A stretch of DNA of 8,643 bases from Pseudomonadota bacterium (GCA_023390785.1 JAEWCE010000145.1:1-8643); one strand, 5' to 3'. Shown: positions 1-6,803, counted from the first letter of the stretch. Notes: generated by a model from the sequence alone, not told the origin. Made by a program: numbers and translations.

Positions 1-130
1 TCTCTTGCCTCTAGAACGGAGGAAGGGGAGGGAGCGACTGCCCCACGCGCGCCCGGTCGCTGCCACAATTGGACGGCGCCCGCAGTGCACCACGCGCCAA
101 GAAAGCGCAATATTAACCCGCGATTCAGGC

Positions 131-155
131 CTGTTAACAGGAGGTTTCGAAACCT
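131..155. promoter_or_regulatory. Two adjacent perfect palindromes, candidate operator
   Basis: CTGTTAACAG (131-140) and AGGTTTCGAAACCT (142-155) are perfect palindromes of 10 and 14 bp separated by one base. A second TTAAC (113-117) lies exactly 21 bp upstream of the TTAAC at 134-138, about two helical turns. Adjacent dyads on one face of DNA are typical of regulator binding sites, and the position about 230 bp before the porin start is compatible with upstream control. No specific regulator is recognised. A CtrA site is unlikely because the two TTAA elements are 17 bp apart rather than 7. Confidence 0.4.
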
Positions 156-283
156 GTGCTGAATCTGCAACAACGCCAACTCAACCATGTGGGCGCATCC
201 ACAATTTGGCCTTTGTGCGATTGCGCGCCTCCCAGTCGTGGGTAATGTGGCTAATGCGAATCCATGCATGGGATCGTTTGTCG

Positions 284-340
284 GTCGCAACGCGACGGCA
301 ACACACACTAAACAAGTGTGGTCGCGGTTCGGCAAACCGC
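284..340 (+). promoter_or_regulatory. Tandem small hairpins in the porin 5' leader
   Basis: Three perfect inverted repeats follow one another: GTCGC/GCGAC (284-288 and 292-296, 3-base loop), CACACT/AGTGTG (304-309 and 315-320, loop AAACA) and GCGGTT/AACCGC (324-329 and 335-340, loop CGGCA). The last two both have 6-bp stems and 5-base loops and are only 3 bases apart. If transcription starts upstream, the porin mRNA would carry a structured leader ending about 33 bases before its ribosome binding site. Structured leaders are known to stabilise outer-membrane-protein mRNAs in other bacteria; that role here is inference. Confidence 0.4.
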
Positions 341-373
341 TGGGGCAACCTGGCACACCAAATGACTGACTTT

Positions 374-379
374 GGAGGT
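374..379 (+). promoter_or_regulatory. Strong ribosome binding site of the porin
   Basis: GGAGGT lies five bases before the ATG at 385, a near-perfect anti-16S match at standard spacing. It fixes the porin start and fits high expression. Confidence 0.85.
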
Positions 380-384
380 CAACA

Positions 385-1719
385 ATGAAAATCAGGAGCC
401 TGCTTCTCGGTTCCGCCGCGCTGGCCGGTCTCTCGACCGCTGGCTACGCCGCCGACCTGGGCGTCGTGACGTCGCTGGACGTCTGCGATGAGCTCGGTCT
501 GTCCGGCCTGACGATCTCGTCGGATGACAACTGCCTCGTCATCACCGGCAACGTCGCGTTTGAATACGACTGGGGCGACTACACCCCGGGCCGTGTCTAT
601 GGCGACTTCGCCAGCAACAGCAACGACAACAACTACAACGTCCTTGATCCGTCCTCGCCGCTCGATGGTAAGCCGGACGTGGATGCCTGGCTGAAGTTCG
701 TCGGCACCGCCGACTCCGACTTTGGTCCGGCCACTGCGACGATCAAGCTGATCTCCGAGAACGGCACCGGCACCGTCGACCAGACCGTCGGCATCGATGA
801 AGCCTGGGTCGGCATCGGCGACACCACCATGATCATGGCCGGCTACAAGTCGTCCATCTTCAACAAGGGTGACGATGCTCCGCTGAACTACCTCGGCCTG
901 TTCAACTCGAACGCCATCAACTCGGGCGTGAGCTGGCACACCACCGGTGCGGCCACCGGCGGCGACGTGATCCAGATCGTGTCGAACCTGGGCAATGGCG
1001 TGTCGGTCGGCGGCGGCCTCGAAAACCTGAATGGCACCTTCGGCACCATGACCGGTGTCGGCGTCCTGTCCTATGCGGGTGACGGCATCAGCGCGCACGT
1101 GTCGACGGCGTTCGGCTCCAGCAAGAACTTTGGCGTTCCTCCGGGCACGGGCAAGATCGGCTGGAAGGTCCATGCCGGCTTCACCGGTGCGTGGGATCCG
1201 ATCAAGGTTGTGGCGGCTGTCGCGACCGATGACACCGGCTACTACAACGCCCTGGGTTCTGTGGCGGCGACCTTCGACATGTTCACCCTTGCCGGCTCGG
1301 GCGAAATCGCCTCCGACGGCTACGGCGTCGGTGGTTCGGCTTCGGCCAAGGTGACCGATGGCGTGACCATCAACCTCGGCGGCAAGTACTGGCACCACAC
1401 CACGTACGTGACGACGGACGGTTCCGCGAGCGAAATTGCCAATGCGGGTGCCGCTGCGTACGACCTGTGGCGCGTCGAGGCCGGGCTGTCGGCCGCGGTC
1501 ACCGAGTCGATCACCCTCACCGCTGCGGCGGGCTACGAGTCGACCACTGCCCCGGTTGTGGCGGTTGCGGGCGGCTTGCAGGGTGCGTCGTCCGACTTCT
1601 ACGGCACGGCGGGTGTGGCTTGGGCTCCGGGCGGTGGTTTCACCTCCAGCACCTCGCTCACCGTCAACTCGCTTGGCGGCTACAAGGCGGTCTTCAAGGC
1701 TGCCAAGTCGATCAAGTAA
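385..1719 (+). CDS. Outer-membrane porin, Porin_2 (Hyphomicrobiales) family
   Basis: A 444-residue protein expected to form a beta-barrel diffusion channel for small hydrophilic solutes in the outer membrane. It begins with a classical signal peptide, MKIRSLLLGSAALAG to GYA, with the likely signal peptidase I cut after Ala22 before ADLGVV. The mature N-terminus has the family hallmark of two cysteines in a short strand-turn-strand segment (Cys34 and Cys50), followed by alternating polar/hydrophobic strands rich in Gly, Asp, Thr and Tyr/Trp. Length fits the family. The ATG has a strong GGAGGT site five bases upstream. Codon use is strongly biased to C-ending codons, as expected of an abundant protein. 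It appears monocistronic, with a long leader and its own terminator. Oddly, it ends in AKSIK without the terminal aromatic residue usual for barrel proteins. Family assignment is from motif recognition; substrate selectivity cannot be read. Confidence 0.88.
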   Translation: MKIRSLLLGSAALAGLSTAGYAADLGVVTSLDVCDELGLSGLTISSDDNCLVITGNVAFEYDWGDYTPGRVYGDFASNSNDNNYNVLDPSSPLDGKPDVDAWLKFVGTADSDFGPATATIKLISENGTGTVDQTVGIDEAWVGIGDTTMIMAGYKSSIFNKGDDAPLNYLGLFNSNAINSGVSWHTTGAATGGDVIQIVSNLGNGVSVGGGLENLNGTFGTMTGVGVLSYAGDGISAHVSTAFGSSKNFGVPPGTGKIGWKVHAGFTGAWDPIKVVAAVATDDTGYYNALGSVAATFDMFTLAGSGEIASDGYGVGGSASAKVTDGVTINLGGKYWHHTTYVTTDGSASEIANAGAAAYDLWRVEAGLSAAVTESITLTAAAGYESTTAPVVAVAGGLQGASSDFYGTAGVAWAPGGGFTSSTSLTVNSLGGYKAVFKAAKSIK

Positions 1720-1743
1720 GAATTCCACTCTGGTGGATTTCGG

Positions 1744-1777
1744 AAAGGCCCGGCCCAGCCGGGCCTTTCTCTTTTTT
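1744..1777 (+). terminator. Intrinsic terminator of the porin
   Basis: A perfect 11-bp stem AAAGGCCCGGC (1744-1754) / GCCGGGCCTTT (1758-1768) with a 3-base loop is followed by CTC and six T residues (1772-1777). It starts 25 bases after the porin stop. The A-run in the left arm adds no usable T tract on the opposite strand beyond the stem, so it mainly serves the forward direction. Confidence 0.92.
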
Positions 1778-1820
1778 GCAGGGTTCAGGCGGCATTCAAC
1801 TTGCCCTCGCTACCGAGGCA

Positions 1821-1864
1821 TATCGGCGGCATGAGACAAGAATCACGTCAAAGAATCGCCGATA
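1821..1864. promoter_or_regulatory. 8-bp inverted repeat upstream of the BON/OmpA gene
   Basis: TATCGGCG (1821-1828) is the exact reverse complement of CGCCGATA (1857-1864), with 28 bases between. It lies in the interval between the porin terminator and the BON/OmpA gene, where that gene's promoter should be. It could be a spaced operator or a weak RNA stem. I found no clear -35/-10 pair in 1778-1951, so its relation to transcription is unknown. Confidence 0.3.
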
Positions 1865-1950
1865 AACAATTGGATAGGCCGATGTTCTTGAGCCGCGCCT
1901 TCTGCTATCGCCTGCCGTGCGAAGCGGATGCGGCGGCGTTTCGGGGGTAA
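1831..1950 (+). CDS. Possible 39-codon upstream ORF (leader peptide?)
   Basis: An ATG at 1831 opens a 39-codon frame beginning MRQESRQRIADKQLD and ending at TAA 1948-1950, one base before the ATG at 1952 that I prefer for the BON/OmpA gene (TAAGATG). Ribosomes finishing this frame would be placed at that start, and the GGGGG that could serve as its ribosome binding site lies inside the last codons. Against it, the frame's own binding site is weak (GAGG at 1815-1818 is 12 bases away; GGCGG is almost adjacent), and a 39-codon frame can arise by chance. It shows no membrane segment or regulatory codon run. Treat as a hypothesis. Confidence 0.2.
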   Translation: MRQESRQRIADKQLDRPMFLSRAFCYRLPCEADAAAFRG

Positions 1951-1951
1951 G

Positions 1952-4900
1952 ATGGCGGGCATGGTCTGGAAGTGGCTCGTTCCGGGGGCGATCACCGTGA
2001 TTGCCGGAACGGCATTGGCGGTGACGCAGACCGGAGCGATGGTCGCCGACGACCTTTCGGCGCGCGCCGGCGCCGCCCTCGATCCTGGGCAGTTCCCCTG
2101 GGCACACGTCTCGGTCGATGGTCGCGACGCAACCATCACGGGCACCGCGACGACGCAGGCCGCCATCGACCGCGCGGTGGCGAGGGTCGCCGAGGTCAAC
2201 GGCATCCGCGCCGTCAATTCCAGCGTGACGCTTGCCGAACGGATGAGTCCGTTCGTCTTTTCCGCGTCGGTGAGCGGCGGGAAGGTGGCCCTGTCGGGTG
2301 GCTACCCCGACGAAACCTTGCATGCTGCCCTCGTGGCTGCGGCGGGACAGCCCGCTGATTCGATGAAACTCGCGTCGGGCGCACCGGGCGGGTTTGACAC
2401 CGCTGCGAAATTCGCGCTCGGCGCCCTCGGAAATCTCGATGAAGGCCATGTCGCTCTCACCGACTCGACCCTGACCGTCGAGGGGCGGGCGAAGTCGGCC
2501 GTCGGTTTCGACACATTGCAGTCGCTACCGAACTCGGCACCCGCCGGCCTGCAGGTTGCGGCGCTGAAGGTCACCCCGCCGCTCGCGTCGCCCTACATCT
2601 GGACTGCCACCTTCGACGGCGCGCGCGTCACCATCTCCGGCGACACGCCGGATCCCGGCCTGGCCGACAAGCTGCGCGCCCTGGCCCCGGCCGGTGTGAC
2701 CGTGTCGACGACGCTGGCGCTCGCTTCCGGTGAACCCGCAGATTTCGCCGCCAACACTTTGGCGCTGCTCAAATCTCTGCTGCAGCTCGAACAGGGCCAG
2801 GCGTCGATCGAGGACGGCAAGATCACCCTGAGCGGCGCCCCCGCCAGTGCAACGGTGGCCGAAGCAGTGACAGCGGCGGTGGTCGAACTCGGCGGGACCG
2901 CCAGCCTCGAGCCGCCCCGCGTCGCCGATTTCGCCCTCAGCGTCGACAAGACCGACAGCGCCCTGGTGTTTTCCGGCGTCGTGCCGGATACCGCAACCAG
3001 GGATCGTCTCGCCGCGCTGCACGGCGCCGACATTGCGGGGGTGACGCTTGCCCGCGGCGCGCCGCAGCGCTTTGCGTCCGCCCTCGATTTCGGCCTGGAG
3101 GTGCTCGGCCATCTGGCCAGCGGCAAGGCGACGATTGACGGCGAGCGCCTGAGCCTGAGCGGTCGCGCCGGCACCGTTGCCGACTTCAGGGCGGCCACGG
3201 CGCTGGTCGCGCAGGGCGCGCCGCAAGGCGTCGTACTGGCCGCCACCGAACTGCATCCGCCGGTCGCCAAGCCGTTCACCTTCGCTGCCCGCAAGGCCGA
3301 CGATGGCACAGTCAGCCTCAGCGGCTTCGTGCCGGACGAGGCGGCCCGCGCCACGCTCGAGGCCAAGATCGCCAAACTTGCCGCCGACACCGCCGATCCG
3401 GCGGACGGCGCACCCGACAATTTCGTGCTCTCGGCCGGCAAGGGGCTCGATGTCCTGGCCCTGCTCGATTCCGGCACGCTCGCTTTTGACGGCGCCAATT
3501 GGTCCATCGATGGCAATGTCGACACGCCCAAGAAGGGCTTCGCTGCCGACGCCGCCTATTCGGTGGCAGGGCTGCGCACCGCCGGCTGGTCGTATTCGGT
3601 GCACGTGCCGGAGCCGACGCTGCCCATCATCGCCCCCTATGTCTGGCGCGCGCAGAAGGCCGCCGACGGCAGCCTCGCCATCTCCGGCTTCGTGCCCAGC
3701 GACGACTTCAAGGCGAGCCTTGCGACGCGCGCCAGCAATGTCAGCGATACGACCGCGCTCGGCGCGGGGGCACCCGCTGATTTCGATGCCAGCGCCGCCG
3801 CCGGTCTCGATGCTTTGTTGGCGCTCGACGACGGCACGCTCAATTTGGCCGGCAGCAAATGGACCCTCACCGGATCCGTCGCCGACGCCAGGGCGCGCGA
3901 CACCATCCAGGCTGCGCTCAACGCCCGCGTCAATCCCGCCAATTGGCAGGTCGCGATCCAGGCCAAGGATTCGGCGCCCGTGGCCGCGCCCTATGTCTGG
4001 AGCGCCACGCGCGCCTCCGACGGATCGGTGGAGTTCACGGGCTATCTGCCCAGCGAGACGCTGAAGAGCTTTGCCGCAGCCCGTGCCGGCGCAGTCAGCC
4101 GCGACGCCACGGCGATCGCCTCGGGCGAGCCGGCGGGCTTCTCCGAGGATCTGCTGGCTGGCCTCGATGCGCTCTCGCACCTGACCGAGGGCAGGGCAGC
4201 CTTCGATGGCAGCGCCTGGCACCTCAGCGGCAGCGTCGCGTCCGCTGCCGAGGGCGATGCGGCACTCGCTGCGCTCAAGGCCGGCAGCAGGGATGGCGCG
4301 CTGTGGACCACCGCTCTCGACGGCTATCCTCCCGTCTCTGCGAGTGCGCCATCGATGGAACCCGCCGACTCGTCCATGCCCGACGTGACTTCGCTGCCGC
4401 CCGCGTCATCGAGCGAGGCGCCGCCGGCGACGTCGTCCGAGGCCGCTTCGTCGGTTGAGCCATCGTCCGTCTCCAGCGAGCCGCCGTCATCATCGGCCGA
4501 ACCTCTGCCTGTTGCATCTGCATCGGAGCAGCCGAGCAGTGCGGTATCCGCGGAGCCGCCATCCTCCTCGCCCGAGGCCTCGTCGGAAACCTCGTCGTCC
4601 GAGCCCACCAGTTCGTCGTCGGCGGAGATGCGCTCGGTTGCACCCACCACGCTGACCGCGGTGTCGCCGATGCCCGAAACGCTGCTGTTTGCGGCGAGCC
4701 GGACGGCAGGCGGACCGATCTCGCTCAGCGGTGCTGTCCCCAGCCAGGACATCGCCGATTACCTGGGCACGCTCGCGGGGGCGAAGGCCGACAAGCTCGC
4801 GGTCTCCGCCGACTTGCCCGCTGGTTTTGCCGAAAGCGCCACCGCCGGGATCAATGCGCTGGCACAATTGGCCGACGGCCGCCTCGGCTTCGACGGCAGC

Positions 4901-5386
4901 AAGTGGTGGCTGCGCGGTAAGGTCGGGCAGCAGGCCGTGATCGACTCCATCGGCACAGCCATCGCGGCGCTGCCTGCCGGTCGGGATTGGTCCGTGGGCC
5001 TCGATTTGCTTACCCCGATCGAGGCCTGCCGCCTGCGCGTGGATGGCCTCAGCACGCGCAATGCCATCGTCTTCAAATCCGGCACCGCGTCACTGGAGGA
5101 CAGTTCCTCCGCCACCCTCGACGAACTCGCCGCCGACCTGGCGCTTTGCCCGAAAACCTTCGTCCACGTGCAGGGACATACCGACTCCGACGGCGACGCC
5201 GACGGCAATCTGGCCCTGTCGGTCGCGCGCGCCGAGACGGTCGTGACCGAGCTGGTCAAGCGTGGGGTCGATGAAGGGCGACTGTATGCGGAAGGCTTTG
5301 GCGAAACCGATCCGATTGCCCCCAACGACACGCGGGAGGGCAAGGCCAGGAATCGTAGAATTGCGTTCGAGCTCTCCGAGGAATAG
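1952..5386 (+). CDS. Multi-repeat BON-like envelope protein with C-terminal OmpA peptidoglycan-binding domain
   Basis: A 1144-residue protein, probably anchored in the inner membrane and reaching through the periplasm. Order: hydrophobic helix (about residues 5-25, WKWLVPGAIT), a BON-like segment (about 45-95), six repeat units starting near residues 100, 214, 326, 441, 562 and 680, a Ser/Pro/Glu linker (about 793-907), a seventh unit from about 908, and an OmpA-like domain (about 1020-1144). The latter has the GHTD aspartate at residue 1078 and the LSxxRA arginine at 1093, the 15-residue spacing of the diaminopimelate-binding pair, plus a terminal NRR motif. Cys1026 and Cys1066 flank its first half and may pair. 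I chose ATG 1952 over 1928 because GGGGG (1943-1947) precedes it and the helix then begins close to the start; starting at 1928 adds eight residues. A structural or tethering role is inference; no enzyme motif is visible. Confidence 0.85.
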   Translation: MAGMVWKWLVPGAITVIAGTALAVTQTGAMVADDLSARAGAALDPGQFPWAHVSVDGRDATITGTATTQAAIDRAVARVAEVNGIRAVNSSVTLAERMSPFVFSASVSGGKVALSGGYPDETLHAALVAAAGQPADSMKLASGAPGGFDTAAKFALGALGNLDEGHVALTDSTLTVEGRAKSAVGFDTLQSLPNSAPAGLQVAALKVTPPLASPYIWTATFDGARVTISGDTPDPGLADKLRALAPAGVTVSTTLALASGEPADFAANTLALLKSLLQLEQGQASIEDGKITLSGAPASATVAEAVTAAVVELGGTASLEPPRVADFALSVDKTDSALVFSGVVPDTATRDRLAALHGADIAGVTLARGAPQRFASALDFGLEVLGHLASGKATIDGERLSLSGRAGTVADFRAATALVAQGAPQGVVLAATELHPPVAKPFTFAARKADDGTVSLSGFVPDEAARATLEAKIAKLAADTADPADGAPDNFVLSAGKGLDVLALLDSGTLAFDGANWSIDGNVDTPKKGFAADAAYSVAGLRTAGWSYSVHVPEPTLPIIAPYVWRAQKAADGSLAISGFVPSDDFKASLATRASNVSDTTALGAGAPADFDASAAAGLDALLALDDGTLNLAGSKWTLTGSVADARARDTIQAALNARVNPANWQVAIQAKDSAPVAAPYVWSATRASDGSVEFTGYLPSETLKSFAAARAGAVSRDATAIASGEPAGFSEDLLAGLDALSHLTEGRAAFDGSAWHLSGSVASAAEGDAALAALKAGSRDGALWTTALDGYPPVSASAPSMEPADSSMPDVTSLPPASSSEAPPATSSEAASSVEPSSVSSEPPSSSAEPLPVASASEQPSSAVSAEPPSSSPEASSETSSSEPTSSSSAEMRSVAPTTLTAVSPMPETLLFAASRTAGGPISLSGAVPSQDIADYLGTLAGAKADKLAVSADLPAGFAESATAGINALAQLADGRLGFDGSKWWLRGKVGQQAVIDSIGTAIAALPAGRDWSVGLDLLTPIEACRLRVDGLSTRNAIVFKSGTASLEDSSSATLDELAADLALCPKTFVHVQGHTDSDGDADGNLALSVARAETVVTELVKRGVDEGRLYAEGFGETDPIAPNDTREGKARNRRIAFELSEE
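2249..5020 (+). repeat. Seven protein repeat units of about 112-121 codons, interrupted by a linker
   Basis: Units begin near 2249, 2591, 2927, 3272, 3635, 3989 and 4673. Each opens with a PYVW-like motif, then a DGxxxxSGxxP loop, a middle GAPADF-like motif with GLxxLxxLxxG, and a closing GxxWxLxGxV segment. Spacings are about 114, 112, 115, 121 and 118 codons between the first six. Both halves of each unit resemble a BON domain (strand-helix-strand-strand). DNA identity has mostly decayed; the clearest trace is CCCTATGTCTGG at both 3635-3646 and 3989-4000, exactly 118 codons apart. Units 5 and 6 look the most recently duplicated. Bases 4328-4672 between units 6 and 7 are the Ser/Pro/Glu linker. 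Confidence 0.75.
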
Positions 5387-5390
5387 TCCG

Positions 5391-5504
5391 ATGTCGATTC
5401 CGTCGCTGACCTACCTGCTGGCAATCTACTGGCCCTACATGGCGGGAGCCCTGATCGTCGGACTCGTCGCCGGATGGTTCAGCTATTCCCGACCCAAAAG
5501 CTGA
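5391..5504 (+). CDS. 37-residue single-pass membrane protein
   Basis: A small protein beginning MSIPSLTYLLAIYWPYMAG and ending FSYSRPKS. Nearly all of it is one hydrophobic helix (about residues 6-30) with a YWP motif at the entry, small residues through the core and a Gly-Trp near the exit, followed by a short basic tail. It starts four bases after the BON/OmpA stop, and its ribosome binding site GAGG (5378-5381) lies inside the end of that gene with nine bases to the ATG, which suggests translational coupling. The next gene follows 18 bases after its stop and also starts with a helix carrying a Gly-Trp. I do not recognise a named family. Plausible roles are a partner or stabiliser of one of its neighbours, or the detached first helix of a two-helix protein. 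Confidence rests on spacing, ribosome binding site and clear membrane character. Confidence 0.72.
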   Translation: MSIPSLTYLLAIYWPYMAGALIVGLVAGWFSYSRPKS

Positions 5505-5522
5505 GGCAATCCCGCAAGCGTC

Positions 5523-6803
5523 ATGGGAACCGTGATCCACATTGCCGAGATTGCCGCGCTGCTGGCCGTTGCCTATGCGCTCGGCTGGGGACTTGGCTAT
5601 GCTGCCCGCCGCATCGCCGCGCCCGCTGCCATGCCGGTCGTGCCAGCCGAACGCATCGCTGCGGTGACGGCGCCGGCCGCCGCGCCGGACGATGCGCTGG
5701 TGAAGGCACCCGTCGTCGCGCCGATCGCCAGTACGCCGCCGCCGGCAGTTTCTGGCGGGGCGCCGGTGGCACCGGCGTCCGACGTCTCCGGGATCGAAAC
5801 GCTGAAGTCGCTGTCGACCGCAATGCCGCTGGTGCCGGATATTGTCGATCCGGTGGTTGCCGAGCCCACAGTGGAAGCGGTCATTGCCATCGAGCGCACG
5901 CCGGCCGATGTCGGGGCCGAGGTGCTGCCGGAGCCGGCGGAGGGACCGCCCACCGTCATCGCTGCCGCCCCTGCGGCGGTCGAGGTCGAGCCGGTAGCGC
6001 TAACCACCGCCATGCCCGCGTCGCAGCCTGGCATCGCCTGGGCGGGCGCCATCCATGGCCACGAGGCGGCCCAGTTCGTGCGCGAGACCGATCCGGCAGC
6101 CCGGGGAGATATCGAGACAGCGGACGCCGCGGCGGTGCCTGAGCCGGGGCTCGATCTCGGCGTACTGTCGGCGATCGCCGATGACCTGAAGGACGAGGCG
6201 CCTCCATTGCCGGATATTTCTGTCCCGGCCGCCGCTGCACCCGAGCTCGATGTCGCTTCGGCGCCGATCGCGGCAGCTGCCGAGCCTGCCCCGGAACCCT
6301 CCGCACCGTTGCAGGCCGATCCGACTCCCGAGCCCATCGTTCCGCCGGAGCCGCCGCGCGAATATTCCGAGCAGGACGCGATGCGTGCGATCGAAGGCGG
6401 CTGGTCGCGGCGCGACGCCCGGGCGCTGCCTGATGCCCCCGAACTCACCGACGTCACCGCCGCTGTGTCTGCGGCGCAGATGGCCGTGGAGCAGGTGCTG
6501 GTGCGCAGCGGCATCGATCCAGAGGCGGCGTCGCAGGGCGATAGCGCCTTCGGCAAGCCACGCGGCCTGCCGCATCCACGCCAGCATCAGCGCGACAACC
6601 TCAAGCAGATCAACGGCTTGAGCCCGCTTGATGAATCAACGCTCAACAATCTGGGCATCTACCATCTCGACCAGGTGGCCGCCTGGGACCAGAAGGAAGT
6701 CCTTTGGCTCGAGAACCACGTCTTTGCGCGCGGCCGCATCGGGCGCGAGGACTGGCAAGGGCAGGCGAGAGCGCTCCTCGCCGGGACCCAGCGCCGCGCT
6801 TAG
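5523..6803 (+). CDS. Membrane-anchored Ala/Pro-rich protein with C-terminal helix-hairpin-helix-like (NuoE-tail-like) domain
   Basis: 426 residues. An N-terminal helix (about 6-26, AEIAALLAVAYALGWGLGYA) ends in Arg-Arg, so the remainder probably lies in the cytoplasm. Residues about 30-278 are Ala/Pro/Val/Glu-rich and probably disordered. A more ordered stretch follows from about 280 (EYSEQDAMRAIEGGWSRRDA). Residues 357-426 form a compact domain, with LKQINGLSP, LNNLGIYHLDQVAAW and GRIGREDW in order. This matches, from memory, the C-terminal extension of NuoE and related proteins in Hyphomicrobiales, which is helix-hairpin-helix-like and of unclear function. The hairpin reads GLSP where relatives have GVGP. 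It lacks any NuoE thioredoxin/iron-sulfur part, so it is not a complex I subunit. ATG 5523 has only a distant GAGG (5503-5506), so initiation may depend on coupling to the gene before it. The stop overlaps that of the opposing gene. Confidence 0.75.
   Translation: MGTVIHIAEIAALLAVAYALGWGLGYAARRIAAPAAMPVVPAERIAAVTAPAAAPDDALVKAPVVAPIASTPPPAVSGGAPVAPASDVSGIETLKSLSTAMPLVPDIVDPVVAEPTVEAVIAIERTPADVGAEVLPEPAEGPPTVIAAAPAAVEVEPVALTTAMPASQPGIAWAGAIHGHEAAQFVRETDPAARGDIETADAAAVPEPGLDLGVLSAIADDLKDEAPPLPDISVPAAAAPELDVASAPIAAAAEPAPEPSAPLQADPTPEPIVPPEPPREYSEQDAMRAIEGGWSRRDARALPDAPELTDVTAAVSAAQMAVEQVLVRSGIDPEAASQGDSAFGKPRGLPHPRQHQRDNLKQINGLSPLDESTLNNLGIYHLDQVAAWDQKEVLWLENHVFARGRIGREDWQGQARALLAGTQRRA

Larger units (their letters stand above)
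1..384. other. Gene-free leader region upstream of the porin
   Basis: No convincing gene lies here. The open frames that cross it are Arg-rich or lack a ribosome binding site and look like chance GC-rich frames. The stretch contains two adjacent perfect palindromes (131-155), a further 10-bp palindrome CCATGCATGG (262-271), three small hairpins (284-340) and the porin ribosome binding site (374-379). The short sequence CCACAATTGG at 63-72 recurs with one extra T at 199-209. I searched for a sigma-70-like -35/-10 pair and found none good enough to call, so the transcription start is unknown. A long leader would not be unusual for an abundant outer-membrane protein mRNA. Confidence 0.6.

Noticed and set aside
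113..138. CtrA binding site from two TTAA elements
   Set aside because: CtrA sites need about seven bases between the half-sites; here there are seventeen.
221..248. Sigma-70 promoter TTGCGC with TAATGT at 16-base spacing
   Set aside because: Only about three of six bases match in each hexamer, too weak to call.
187..369. 60-codon frame MWAHPQFGLC... as a small gene ahead of the porin
   Set aside because: No purine-rich site precedes the ATG, composition is unremarkable, and it overlaps the hairpin cluster.
5..388. 127-codon frame in the porin leader
   Set aside because: Arg-rich with no motif or ribosome binding site, and it runs over the strong porin binding site. It looks like chance.
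379..1728. 449-codon reverse-strand frame across the whole porin gene
   Set aside because: It mirrors the porin exactly. Its Arg/Gly/Ala/Val-rich product has no domain and is explained by C-ending codon bias on the forward strand.
2525..4222. 565-codon reverse-strand frame inside the BON/OmpA gene
   Set aside because: Antisense to a clearly coding repeat array. The composition is rich in Arg, Gly and Ala with periodicity inherited from the repeats, and no ribosome binding site or family motif was seen.
5597..6556. 319-codon reverse-strand Ser/Ala/Gly/Thr-rich frame
   Set aside because: It is the complement of the Ala/Pro/Val-rich linker codons of the forward gene and has no recognisable start context or domain.
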